A stretch of DNA of 64,000 nt from Sclerodactyla briareus (lineage: Eukaryota; Echinodermata; Holothuroidea; Dendrochirotida; Sclerodactylidae), in NCBI GenBank assembly GCA_026419785.1, contig JAODTK010004666.1:62001-126000 (forward strand), read 5' to 3'. Each line of letters begins with the position of its first letter. The stretch's first letter is position 1. Below the pieces are notes generated by a model that made no database searches, was not told the DNA's origin, and saw only the letters and a program-made list of their open reading frames with translations. Both the position numbers and the translations under genes were made by a program. Shown here piece after piece: positions 50,045 to 62,000 of this stretch.

Positions 50045-51285
50045 CGGCTGGAGGATGATACTAACGTTTAGCAACTCAAAATGATTATTTCCGCTAAATC
50101 ACATCCGCTTGATATACATCCTCTGTAAAAATTCTGTCCCGGGCTGCTCAGCTAGCCTCGTATAATCATTTCGTATAAGTCACAGGTTCGTGTGCCGCCT
50201 GTTCCGTGTTATGGAGGAATGCTGACTCTTGTGGGAAAGGACTTGGGAATGTTAATTGGTAGTCATCGTTCATGTCTGGGAACCATTGCTACTCAAATAG
50301 TAGTCTTCGTTGATATTGGCCGAATCTGACTATAGTAGAATAGTAAATATAACACTAGGATCGTAAAATGGTGAATTTGACCGTTAATAAAACGACATCG
50401 AAAGAATGAGTCCGGGCAATCGAAATGCTTTCTCGAGGATCCGTCAAGGAAGCAACGGTGGTATAGTAACCTCTAATGGCTTTGGTCTCGGTGTCTTTGT
50501 CGTATGCCATGACAAGTCGTCTCCGTGCGCGTCTGTAAACTATCCTTTCCGGAGGGGCGAATACTTGCCAGCGATTAATGATGATATCTATGGGGTCTTT
50601 CATCGACGAAAAATCCAGTTCAAGATTAAGTTCGATTTATTGTCATGGATAGAATCGGTTGGCGAGAGACGGTGAACGAGGGGAGTTGCAACCAGGTGAC
50701 GACTGTCGGAATAGCTACGTCGGGGGGAAAACATATAAGCACCGTACCATCAAAAAAATAAGCTTTCGATAGACAAAAATCTGGCCCTATTCGATTGGTG
50801 ACTGGTCTTTGTATAATACTTAACTTCGCATGCCGAATTGCTCATGTGTCAGTCCTTCGGGGGGACAAAAGTTGGGGAAGCCACAATGAATAAAGTAATG
50901 TCCGCAACGAGTTTCCTGTGATGAAACGCTGTGAATGAAATACTCGGACGTTTCTGTTAGTACGCTAAATCAGTACGTGTTACACGGTAAAAATGGTTTT
51001 CATACTCGTGCGAAAGAATAAAGAAAGGGAGAATTTATCTCGTCTTGCCTGTTTGTCTTGTCTGGTACTATGCAAACACCAAACTATGATTATCACTGCA
51101 TAGGGCCAGCACACAAAGGCACAAGCGTATTGAAGAGTCAGAGTTGAGATGATGATGAAGAATTAACACCATCACCAAAAAAACCACAGGACTACTTAAT
51201 TCTGCATAGTGAGACTAGATCAGGCCGATCTGCGAATTGTCCGGGCCAAATGACAACCTGTAGAAGTCGTATTAACAATAACAAT
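50045..51285. other. No gene recognised
   Basis: Overlapping frames of 82 and 89 codons on opposite strands (50355-50675) show no domain. Confidence 0.4.
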
Positions 51286-51298
51286 GTCTATAGGAAAA

Positions 51299-51514
51299 TC
51301 AGGAACCGGTAAAGCCAATTGTCATTAATAGAATTATGAAACAGCTTGCGTCGTGCATTGCGCCTTCTCTCCCTCCTGCAAAGTAGGCCAGACGAGATGT
51401 TGCAGGAGCCCTGCGACACGGGTTGACCGATCTGGCAGCTTTGCGCTGAACCATTTCCAACTTCTTAATGTTACAAGCCTTGTATGGATCCCCAACCGAG
51501 GAGCTATATTCCAA
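51299..51514 (-). pseudogene. LINE RT C-terminal fragment
   Basis: The open minus-strand frame begins MEYSSSVGDPYKACNIKKLE and continues into MVQRKAAR. This matches the widely conserved non-LTR RT tail pattern LEYAS-VWDPY----I-KLE-VQRRAARFV. It then loses similarity, and an overlapping frame (AGLLQHLVWPTLQEGEK, 51334-51390) carries the continuation, so a frameshift lies near 51400. It is the best-conserved piece of the relic at 51.3-52.8 kb. Confidence 0.7.
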
Positions 51515-51961
51515 ACAGGGACGAACCAGAGACTTATAAGCAATGTCTTTTGTTTTAGTATCACAGTCCTACCCGATGTCTACGGATCAGTTGAGGATAT
51601 GTAAGCTTTACCACTTATATTGTTTAATATGAGTTGACAATGAGAGCTTTGGAGGGAGGTTACTCCAAATAGGGATGGGCTTCCACCAGGTCAAGGGCGG
51701 AGTACGCAATTGATTATTGAGTGGTCAACTTGCCTCTTATTGGTGACAATCATTGACTGGCATTTTGATGCATTCGATAGAACTACCAAGTCTTACTCAT
51801 TGCGAAAAATTATCCAGACCTTGCTGGAGCATGTAACCGGTAGATTATGCAGTCATCAGAAAACATCTGATAGTGGATGCTATAACAGTTGAAGATCATT
51901 ATGTATAGCAGAACTACCGCAAAGGGACCTTAGTACTGTACCTTGTGGACCCCTGAGGGAT

Positions 51962-52252
51962 TCAAGAGATGATCTTCACCGATTTATGAAACATGCGGGT
52001 TCGATGGATCAAAAAGGAATTTATCCAAGTGAGAATTTGACCGCTAATGCCGTAATGTTGAGTGTATGGAGCCATTCGCCCTTGTGTGGAACCTTGTAAA
52101 GGCTTTAATAAAATCAGAAAAACACCATCTGTCTGGACTCGCGTTAGAAGTCTTTGCGAGATCATTGGACAATTATAGCCCAGTTGGGTTTCACGGGAGT
52201 GTCGTTTCGAAATGAAATTGTTGAACATGGTATGAGAGGCGAGTGTCCACAT
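51962..52252 (-). pseudogene. LINE RT palm fragment
   Basis: This 96-codon minus frame contains GVFLILLKPLQGSTQGRM, a decayed version of the RT palm box (usual form -IFLDFSKAFDKVPH-R-L). HYGISGQILTWINSFLIHRT follows, a hallmark of L2/Jockey-group RTs. The first catalytic aspartate (FLDF) is replaced (FLIL), so activity is lost. It belongs to the relic at 51.3-52.8 kb. Confidence 0.75.
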
Positions 52253-52834
52253 AGTTCATGATGTGGTGATGACAATATTTCCAATATTTTACATGATTGA
52301 AGTTAATGGAACAGAGCATCTGATTTGGGGGGACTGAGGGTTCCCCTCTTGAAAGGGGGAGTAACAAAAGCAAAGTCTTCAATCTGAAGGCAGATGACCA
52401 GTATTAATAGATTTCTGATAGATTTCCACTAATGGTGCAATTGAAGCGTAGCACATTTTCAGAGTGTATGGAGAAACATCATCAGAACCGCTTGATTATC
52501 TAAAAGCTCCTCACAACTATGTTCCGTGAGTTTCAATGTTGAGATGAATGAATCCACAGCAGTTGATGAGGATGGGGTCATGTCAGTATCTCATTAGTAA
52601 AAACTGAGGAGAGGACTCATTTAGAATTCAGCTTTTCAATAGGCGATCTATATCCGCCTAATCTGAATTGATTAGGTAGATCAGTAGCGCTATTGCGTTT
52701 ATTGGTCGTAGTTTAACAAAATGCCAGGAGGCATTATTCAGGGTTCGTGTCTTGAAGATTTATCTCAAATCATGCACTAAGAAACTGTCGCAGTCATTCT
52801 GTTCCTCCTAATAACCGGTGACCGGAGGATCAAG

Positions 52835-55150
52835 CGAATATTTTACGTTGTGTCTACAGTGTTTCTCGGGGGACATGTTCTTTTCCTTTACTGGGCTCGA
52901 TACCAACGACACAGATGGGCTAGCTTTGAGGAGTGTCCAGGACCTGGGAAGGAGTGTCGATGCTACTGCTCCAACAGAACATTAGAGCCGAACTGGGCCG
53001 ACTGTTAAATTCTCGTCAATCAATGGAAGTAACACGACCAGCTACGAAGCACATCCTGGAGGCGGTTTGCCAGCTGGGACTAGTGGGCGATACAATTCCC
53101 CGGGTGTCAGCTCCTCACCCTTCGGCAGGTTGCTTGATTATTGAGCAACTTAATGCTACTTACCGACCCCTCACAGAGTGACGAGGTGAGGAAGTCACCG
53201 TGTGAGGAAATAGGCTGAAATTTAGATCATTCTTTGGTTGCAGGATATTGTATAGAGGTAGGCGGAAGCCAACGAAGGTTTTTCATACCAAGCCAGTTGA
53301 GCAGAGGGGGGTTTGTGATAATACCCTCAAACATGTAGTGGTGATGATAAAATATAAGGCGCATATAAAAGACTGCGTATACAAAATTTTTGACAACGAT
53401 CAACAAACTATTTCCAGCAGAAGGGTCCCGATACAATCAAATTACATAAACGAAAATGTATTCCTATAACGTCGTTGTGAAACAAATGATTCAGAAATTC
53501 TATTTAGATAAGCGGGCATTGATGAAACATGGAAAGACTAACACATTAAAAAATGTTACGAAAAATAAATCGAATACCTACTTTCAGTACTTCGTCATAG
53601 GACTACGCCATGCAGTTTCTATAACCGCAAACATTACCAGTGGAAAATGGTGACAGAAAGCAATGTAATGCCCTATAACTAGAAAAGGGTCGCTACTATA
53701 GATAAGCAATATGATGAGGGATTATAGAAACATAATCATATGACATCTCGTAAAAAGTGATTCAACGGAATACGTACTAGATACGAGTTTCCATCTCTGT
53801 TCATTTTTAAATAGTTGTAGAATTAGAAAGTTGGTTTGAGGAGGAAAACAGATATTCAGTGGAGTAATATGTCTAGATGGTTAGTGCCCGATATTCCAGA
53901 GTACATAGGCACTCTACAAACGTTGAATAATCTTTTAATTAGTAAAAACATGCAATTAAACATGTCTCAAACATCTAGAAGCAAGACAGAAAACGTCTTA
54001 GAACATTGTTAAAAAAAAAACCATCTCAAAACACTTAAGCATGGAAGTTGCCATGGATTTTTACGTAGCTTATGAACACGGGAACATAAGGAATTCGAGA
54101 GCTCGGTAAAATAATTACAGATAATGGAAACCTCATATCAGATAAGTCTAAAAGAAATGTGATTTGTTTGGTTAGAGCGTGTTTTGCATCAGTTGCGTAA
54201 ATGCCCCTTTCACAGCGTCACAGTTAGAAATTCTGCGAACGTCATTTAACCTGGGTAATGATAATCGGATTTGCCACAATACATGGTTAAGTAGTCCTAC
54301 TAGCATATGTATCGTATAAGGGACAATGTCCATGTACGGATGACTTCAATATCAAAACTGTCCATTCCATTAATTAGGTAACTGCAACCGCAAATAGTCG
54401 GTACGAGTGTTAAATTAATACATCACATCACGGCGAGGGATACCATCCTAATAGAAAGTCATAACCACAAATATACGAATAAAAAGCATATCGAATGAGA
54501 TCTTTGGATTATATAGGATTTATTTATTTGTGAATATCATTTACCGTTTCTCTGCAGTTACTGTATGAGGTTTGTAGGATGCCCTCTGAACCTCTTATGG
54601 CGACTTCATTCTTCAATTCCTCCAAGTTATTCGGAGTAATTCAGCAAGCAATGTGCTTAATTGGTGGTGTCGAGTTTGAACAGTTTTGTTCTCACCTGTG
54701 TTAAAGTATGAAAAATCGGTTATATCAACATTGTACTATATAATCACTTATTGTTTTTTCGTACAGTTGTCAATATTAGAAGGGCTTTTCAATTCATACA
54801 ATACATTATCAGAGACGGAGTTACCGTAACTTTTCAGTCTCTGGTCATCAAAGTAAAGTTTAAAAAAAAAAAAATTTTTAAAAAAGTGCAATATGCTACA
54901 GTTTAGGGTACAACAATAGCTAAAGTACATTGAAACAGAGAAATTAATAATTGAGACGATTGTGAATGATGAATTCACTTCTAGGCAAGTGATCCCCCAG
55001 TATAGTAATAATCAAAGCAAGACTCAAAAATTACTCACGCCTACGCTTTGGGCGAAAATGCGATTTTTAAGATCAGGGTTCGAGTAATTGAAAAGCTCGA
55101 CAGATAGGATGACGAAATCACGATAACCGGTAACGGTAATGGTGTTTGTG
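52835..55150. other. No gene recognised
   Basis: An 82-codon plus frame at 52933-53181 has plausible composition but no domain. 53185-55150 is AT-rich with nothing supportable; an A/T tract lies near 54858-54883. Confidence 0.4.
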
Positions 55151-55157
55151 CTCCTCA

Positions 55158-55436
55158 TCAAAGTTCCTGTCCTGAACACATTTCTGATTTTCTGCGCCAC
55201 AGTGTTTCACGGAGAAACCATTTCGATGACGCCGGTATTCCTACGAGCGAGGCGGACGCCTCCCAGTTAGAGGTACTATTCGCTTCATCTTCTTGCACCA
55301 CATACTGCAAAGGTCCTGTTATCGGCAATCTCAACTGGTAGAGCCGCGTTTCTTCATCGACGACGTGTTCGTCACATACGGCAACGAAGACAACGTTATT
55401 ACGATGGAGGGTAAGTAGTATGCCTAGATGATACAA
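55158..55436. other. High-complexity, multiply open segment; possible exon
   Basis: A 92-codon minus frame overlaps two long plus frames. One plus frame ends ...FFIDDVFVTYGNEDNVITMEG exactly at a consensus donor GTAAGT (about 55410). The base composition differs from the AT-rich flanks. No domain is recognised, so both strand and coding status are open. Confidence 0.25.
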
Positions 55437-55439
55437 TGA

Positions 55440-56010
55440 CCCAGGTGAACTGATCGGAAGCAGCCGATTTATTTGACTCTGAATGCTCTAGATTTACCCT
55501 CACCAAAATGCAGTTATCGTATATAAAATGGTGGGAAAGTTGAATGATGATTATTTGCCCACTTTCGTGTGTGTGTTTTTGTGTATCTGGTGGAGGATTG
55601 GTAGTCAACAAAAGATATTTAGACCTGCACCCTTGCCGAGCTTGTATAGTTCTATTCACTGCTCAACGAGTATCCCATGAAATAACTCTTCCTATACCAT
55701 GGTATGGTCGCTGATGCTTCGCTGGTATATAGCTAACCCAAACTAGTCAATACATGAGTGATGAGTCCAGTGTGATATATAAACCCTTAAAGTTACAGAC
55801 AATGTATTTGTGTTCTTCTCTTACTCCTGTAAAGGTTTCAGCACTATACTGAAGGATATGGACTATACGGGAAACTTCACGACCAGGGGAGAGAAACAGG
55901 GTGAAGAAAAAGGTTGAAGTTCATACCACAAGAAACCAGTGATATGCCCGTTACGTTACTATGAGACCGAAAGCTACCAAGTAGTCATACTTTACTGACC
56001 CGACGTAAAC
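55440..56010. other. No gene recognised
   Basis: Flank of the 21-bp minisatellite; nothing supportable. Confidence 0.4.
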
Positions 56011-56016
56011 ATGGAC

Positions 56017-57479
56017 AGTACTATCACGGTCAATACAACTGATCTCCCAATGAACACAACCACTATGACGATGAACGCCACCGCTACGACGATGAACGCC
56101 ACCGCTACGACGATGAACGCCACCGCTACGACGATGAACGCCACCGCTACGACGATGAACGCCACCGCTACGACGATGAACGCCACCGCTACGACGATGA
56201 ACGCCACCGCTACGACGATGAACGCCACCGCTACGACGATGAACGCCACCACTACGGCGGTGAACGCCAACACTACGACAGTGAACGCCAACACTACGAC
56301 GGTGAATGCCAACACTACGACGGTGAACGCCACCGCTACGACGATGAACGCCACCACTCCGACGATGAACGCCAACACTCCGACGATGAACGCCAACACT
56401 CCGACGATGAACGCCAACACTCCGACGATGAACGCCACCACTCCGACGATGAACGCCAACACTCCGACGATGAACGCCACCACTACGGCGGTGAACGCCA
56501 ACACTACGACAGTGAACGCCAACACTACGATGGTGAACGCCAACACTCGACGGTGAACGCCACACTACGACGGTGACGCCAACACTACGACGATGAACGC
56601 CAACACTACCACGATGAACGCCAACACTAGTAAGCACGATGAACGCCACCGCTCTGATGATAAACGCCACCACTACGACGCTGAACGCCACCACTACGAC
56701 GGTGAACGCCACCACTACGGCGGTGAACGCCAACACTCCGACGATGAACGCCAACACTACGACGATAAACGCCACCACTACGACGATGGACGCCAACACT
56801 ACGACGATGAACGCCAACACTACGACGGTGACGCCAACCACTACGACGATGAACGCCATTGCTCTGATGATAAACGCCACCACTACGACGCTGAACGCCA
56901 CCACTACGACGGTGAACGCCAACACTACGACAGTGAACGCCAACACTTCGATGGTGAACGCCAACACTTCGATGGTGAACGCCAACACTACGACGATAAA
57001 CGCCACCACTACGACGATGGACGCCAACACTACGACGGTGACGCCAACACTACGACGATGAACGCCATTGCTCTGATGATAAACGCCACCACTACGACGC
57101 TGAACGCCACCACTACGACAGTGAACGCCAACACTACGACAGTGAACGCCAACACTTCGATGGTGAACGCCAACACTACGACGGTGAACGCCAACACTAC
57201 GACGATAAACGCCACCACTACGACGATGGACGCCAACACTACGACGGTGAACGCCAACACTCCGACGATGAACGCCATTGCTCTGATGATAAACGCCACC
57301 ACTACGACGCTGAACGCCACCACTACGACAGTGAACGCCAACACTACGACAGTGAACGCCACCACTACGACGATGAACGCCACCACTACGACGATGGACG
57401 CCAACACTACGACAGTGAACGCCAACACTACGACGGTGACGCCAACACTACGACGGGGAACGCCAACACTACGACGGCT
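56017..57479. repeat. 21-bp minisatellite, about 70 copies, with 210-bp higher-order repeat
   Basis: The unit is ACGACGATGAACGCCACCGC plus one T, with variants AACACTACG, ACTCCG and GGTGAACGCC. Units at the left edge (56017-56070) are degenerate. From 56651 on, the marker GCTCTGATGATAAACGCC recurs at 56651, 56861, 57070 and 57280, spacings of 210, 209 and 210 bp, i.e. ten 21-mers per higher-order unit. Because 21 is divisible by three and the unit lacks stops, several frames on both strands stay open. They read TTMNATA, HYDDER-type or VVVAFIV heptads. Single-base deletions near 56548, 56565, 56576, 57040 and 57436, plus a 4-bp insertion near 56630, break every one of these frames, so I do not call a gene. 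Confidence 0.97.
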
Positions 57480-58305
57480 ACCGTGACGAACTCTCCTAGT
57501 ATTGGGACTCGGATTGCAAACAACATGCCACGGTGGCACCACACCAAGAAGAAGAGGAGTGTTGTTCTAGAGGCACCATACGATGGCAATCAGGTGGGTA
57601 TGCCAGGCGACCACACTCCGGATGCGAGTTCCTACATTTCACTGAAAGTGCCTAATTACTTTTATGGATTGATGACCAGAAGCGAGGTCATTTCTTGGCA
57701 CCTTCTCGTCGGCATGTTTTCCGACACATAGCAGTTTTTAGACGCGAATGCGGCAGCTGTTTATGCATCTCATAGTAGACTATACGCTATTGTATATTGA
57801 TACAGTACATATCTTCATTCAGGTAGCAAGCGAGTGACCATGATGCGGTTACAAAAACAGCCCTTCCATTTTTATTGCAAGAAGACCACCCTTTGGTTGA
57901 AATCAACGTCTTGTTAGGAACCCGGTAGGAAGGGAGGGACGAAGAAAGTAGGACGACTCGAGCTGTGACATGCATATATCAATTTGATTCTGTTGCCGTT
58001 TGAGGACTAAAATAGACTCTGTCTCCCTAAATGAAATCGTTTCCCCTTGTGAAACTTCCGGGTCATGACTATTGTATACCAGTGACTATCGCACTGCCCA
58101 CCTGCGCCCTAGGAGAATTCCCACGGGGAAGAATCCCGTTAAATACGTCAATCGTGGACATTCACACCGTAAAACAATTTTGTGACTTACCCTTTTGTGC
58201 CCCTTATTCTTTTCATTTTGTCGAATTATTCATTATCGTTTTGATTATCCACTTTGTTGAGTCTCTTGATATTAATTCATTTAGTTTGGTTATCCTCTGC
58301 TAAAC
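57480..58305. other. No gene recognised
   Basis: A short plus frame after the minisatellite (57483-57731) continues one of its repeat frames into unique sequence (TNSPSIGTRIANNMPRW...) and stops after 82 codons. No domain is recognised. Confidence 0.35.
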
Positions 58306-58307
58306 TC

Positions 58308-58430
58308 GAAGGAGCTGAGGCGAATTCAGGAGTGATTTCATTTAGGTTTTCAGAATAGGTCATGGGTTTCTGGTTCCTCTTTCAAACACTTATCTGAGTT
58401 TTCAATGTGACCACTGAAGTACAAATAGCG
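58308..58430 (+). mobile_element. Short fragment of the same CR1-like LINE family
   Basis: A stretch starting GGAGCTGAGGCGAA matches the C-terminal RT region of copy A (near 33170) over roughly 110-120 bp with many substitutions. Shared words include GAGCTGAGGCGAA, AGGTTTTCA and CAAATAG at the same relative positions. It is a decayed scrap with no open frame of note. The match may continue weakly to about 58560. Confidence 0.5.
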
Positions 58431-58605
58431 GTTATGGCCCAAATGCTTCGCGGCATTGTTGCAGATTAGATATTCGAAGAGAATATGGGAAGGAGCATCA
58501 ATGTAGATATGTAGATAGAAGATGTTCAAGATTATATTCTCAGTGGCGTCGCCAGACTCTTCATATGGCACAGACATTTTTAGGGGTAAACAAAAATACT
58601 ATCTA

Positions 58606-58629
58606 TGCGGAGCGCCACCACAGGGTGGC
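58606..58629. repeat. Small perfect hairpin
   Basis: GCGCCACC-ACAG-GGTGGCGC, an 8-bp stem, embedded in a repeated GGAGCG context. Confidence 0.7.
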
Positions 58630-58639
58630 GCGGAGCGTA

Positions 58640-61440
58640 CAAGAAACATTTTTGTGTACTACGTGCTGCAACGCCACCGCCCCGACTGGCCGGTATAATA
58701 AACTCCGGGCGTTCTAGGCTGCGTGTACCAAGCTTCAAACCTGGGCAGTTTGTGATTAAGAAATTCCGTTAATCAGTGCAAAAATTTAACATTTTTTCAG
58801 AACCTCGTTGCCCGACTTTGCCTAACTTGTTGGCCAGAATGTTCCACAATCGTGTTCCATACTTTTCTGTTTCGCCATTGCGCGCGGAGCGCGTGAATTT
58901 TTTCCGGGTTTTCTTTGCACCTCCAAAGAAACAGGATCTCACCGAAAAGAAAAAGACAAAAAAGAGACATTTAGCTAGCTTTAGCTCTACTTTCCCAACC
59001 CGAAAGAGCACGTAACTTCCGAGTAGCAGTTCCTTGGAGAAAATCAATGATTCCATCGTTGACAATCCAAGCAGCCTGATAGCCTAGTATACTGCAGTTC
59101 CAATCGCGCGTGGTCGAGCGAGGAGGAAACGGATCGGAGGCTAAAGGGTTAGTAGTGAAAAAAAAGATTGATTGTAGTTTTCAGGGTCAATGAGAATGTT
59201 GTTGTATAATTTCACCTCACATGTATGTATAAGCTAGTGGCCCAATGGTACATCCATTTCCATGGAGTAATGCGGAGAGACGGGAAACACTACGGCTTGG
59301 AATCACCCTATACACTACACGCGCGTAAGGCGTAATTTGTTAACTTTGAGTCGAATTGGCGAATTTGGCACAATTCGTTAACTGCTTTTCCCCTTCCTTG
59401 TGATATATTTTGTTCTGCCCAAGATCTACACCAAACTGGTAGTCGAATACTGGGCTACAAATTATGTTGTCGAAAATCATTAATCTCATTTGGATGGGGG
59501 CACACAGGGGGGGGGGGGCGTCTCGGCGCCTCACCTGGCGACGTCACGTATTATCCTTTGCGACCTCAGCACGAAATTTGGGGTCAAGACAATGATATCA
59601 AAAATCGAAAGGGCCGGAGAAATTGTCTTATCGAATAGTATATGACTCGCGTAAGTACTCGACCAGATCACGCCTTGGAGTGACTCGATTACGACTCTAG
59701 GTTGAATTTGACTTGTAATCTCATAATAAATAATCTCGACCTTCCAGTCATGAAGAAATGGATACTTTTCTATTACATCCGCTTCCGAAATGTGTCGTAT
59801 TGGAAAATGGTTTACAAATGAGGCTTTTTGCGCTCTTGCGGCATCATCAATGGTCGAGCAGACAGAAAGGAATGGGTCTATTCAGGTACGGTATGTCATT
59901 GAGTTCGATCTCCATTTGAAACGCACTGCCAGTGCTACTGTGAGACAGTCAGATATGATATTGGGAGAGCGAACATTCGCGTAACAAGAGTGCTGCTCGG
60001 TTGGAGAGACTCACTCATTGATTTGCTTACGAGTCGTGCGTCAAAACATTTTGGCAATATATGATTACTTTCACCGCTCATAATTTATTCATCACTATTG
60101 GTCATTTTCTCACTCTTATAAGCACTACGCAGCCAGTCTGATGTTCGGCTCCGATCTAAAGAAGTAAAGGGAACAACCTCCCAAGTCCTCCGTAACGCAA
60201 TTCCAAATCAACCCGACGAACACTAAGATTGACTTTCTTTATATTTTATTCTAAATTAAATCTTCGGTTATCAGACCCCTTACGTGTCACTTACAGTGCC
60301 ATTCAGCTGCGGAGTTGTTCGATATCTTCATGTTGATGCAAGGTCGGTTTAGACCGAGATTACTTCGTTCGCATCTGTTCCGCACTTTATCCGCAGCTCG
60401 CTGTCAAGTCATGCCAGGAGATTCATACAGATAAAATGCCGATCAACAAGGTGAAACGCCTTTTTGTTTGCTTTTCCCCCAAACAAGGGTATATGGGAGC
60501 TATTACCAATGTTAGTTCCCCCCATGACAATAATGATTTCCCGTGGCATAACAAAGCGACTAACGATGCAGTGGTTCTCTCCTCCCTCTCCCCCCCCCCC
60601 CCCCCCGCAGGTCCCCGTTCTTGCATGTTCACGTAATGCTCCGTATAGCAGCTTGACAGAAAAAGTTATTCCACTGCCCCAGAACTGTGGGAAGGACGTA
60701 TGCGTTGCTTAGTTAGATCAGATCGTTTATTTTCAACGGTAGGTTAACATATGTGAATACCATCAGTACCCCAGCTGTGTACGTGCTGTTTGTATATGTA
60801 GCTATGTGGAATTGATATGTCTGTGAGCACTAATTTGCTACTATCACTGTTTCTGTACCCCGGCCTGCCCTTTCTGCGCGTTTGTGTGTACTGTCACTCA
60901 TTCGCGTTATCTACCCGTTTTTCAAACCCTAGACCTAAGTCCGATTGATGCAGTCGATTTCAGTCACTGGTGCCATCGGTAATGATTGATGTGGAGCGCC
61001 CTCTAGATAACAATGGGTGTCATTTAAGCCGATGTACGTAATCGGGGGCTCTGGGCTTGGCAGTAGGCTTGCCTGGGTCATCCTTGATATCAAAAAACCT
61101 TCGAACTCACTTCCTCAATTTGGCCTTTCCTCAGAATGTATTTGTAGCCTATATAACTGGCGCTGTACAGATCGTCCTACTATACTATCTACTGCTCCGT
61201 TACAGAACGATATCTTGATTGCGCTCAATTGATAAGCGCAAAAAGCCACCATCACTTCATTTATATCATGGACTATATTTTATTTATATATCTGTAATCA
61301 TCGCATGATGGAATACTATTCGATCTTGAGCATACACATACCGTACAACGAACTCTCGAGGTATCTATTCTGAAACGGAGTCTATGCCCGTTGAGTTTCG
61401 ACTGCGACATCAGAATCTCATCAGTTTTTATAATTAGTCT
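58640..61440. other. No gene recognised
   Basis: Homopolymer tracts: G run near 59506-59518 and a C18 run at 60589-60606. Short frames only. Upstream exons of the ZIP gene might be here, but I could not identify any. Confidence 0.4.
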
Positions 61441-61451
61441 CTCTATGTTTC

Positions 61452-61558
61452 GTTCTTCTCTTCTTCTTCTTGTTCTTCTTCTTCTTCATCCTTTCTCTTC
61501 CGTCTTCTTCTTCTTCTTCTTCTTCTTCTTCTTCTTCTTCTTCTTCTTCTTCTTCTTC
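61452..61558. repeat. (TTC)n / (GAA)n microsatellite
   Basis: A polypyrimidine tract on the plus strand with a pure block of about 56 bp (61503-61558). It lies about 440 bp before the ZIP exon. Confidence 0.95.
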
Positions 61559-61669
61559 CACGTTGGAACTTTCTATTTTGAGGCAGTTTTGTCTGTGGAC
61601 ACGAGAACCTGACCGCGCGTGTGAACAGATCATAGATATTGAGTACCCTAACGTAGACCATGACAGCGA

Positions 61670-61725
61670 CCATTTTGTCAGCACGATAGGTCAGGAATGT
61701 GTGGTACAATCAAGTTGAAAAGCGG
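61670..61725 (+). repeat. Dispersed GTCAGCACGATA-type repeat copy
   Basis: TTTTGTCAGCACGATA ... ACAATCAAGTTGAAA parallels the leader at 2189 and 2331 (GTCAGCACGATAT ... CAAGTTCAAAT). Confidence 0.6.
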
Positions 61726-62000
61726 CATGAAGCTTCTTACAGGGTTAGCCAAACTGGTCCCTCTCGGTGTCATATTTAGATGAGTGTGGAACAATTTATC
61801 ATTTCAGTTATTGCTCTCTTGGTAATATACCTTAACTCGACTGAGGATGGATGAGATCAACTTTTGTTGGGAGTCAGGTCAAAGGTTGAAATAAGTCTGT
61901 GAATCATCGTAAACATGTTGACTCAACAATAATCAGCTTCAAGGTCAGGATTGTCACGAATAAAAGCTGAAGCCTTTAGGCTTTATGTATCGTTCACCAG

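Larger units (their letters stand above)
51290..52830 (-). mobile_element. Second LINE family relic (L2/Jockey-like RT), minus strand
   Basis: Minus-strand frames give an ordered set of RT landmarks: an NSKWVLSSVFTNEI-like pre-RT block near 52620, then a DN-A-x-x-MMFLHTL block near 52480. A PPNYRPVS-type region (seen as SPPN) is near 52330 and HYGISGQILTWINSFL at about 52057-52008. PQGTVL is near 51950. A catalytic box reading FSDDCIIYR is at about 51862-51836. The thumb/C-terminal block NIKKLEMVQRKAAR lies at about 51466-51425. The sequence differs clearly from copies A and B, so this is another family, of the type common in L2/Jockey-group elements. Frameshifts and stops are frequent. No endonuclease or ORF1 was seen, consistent with 5' truncation. 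Confidence 0.8.

Noticed and set aside
55951..57542. Long frames on both strands of the 21-bp array as genes
   Set aside because: A repeat with a period divisible by three and no stops gives open frames automatically. Each frame is broken by single-base indels and lacks a signal peptide or domain.
61470..61718. 82-codon frame as an exon upstream of the ZIP exon
   Set aside because: It begins in the TTC microsatellite and ends in a dispersed GTCAGCACGATA repeat copy.
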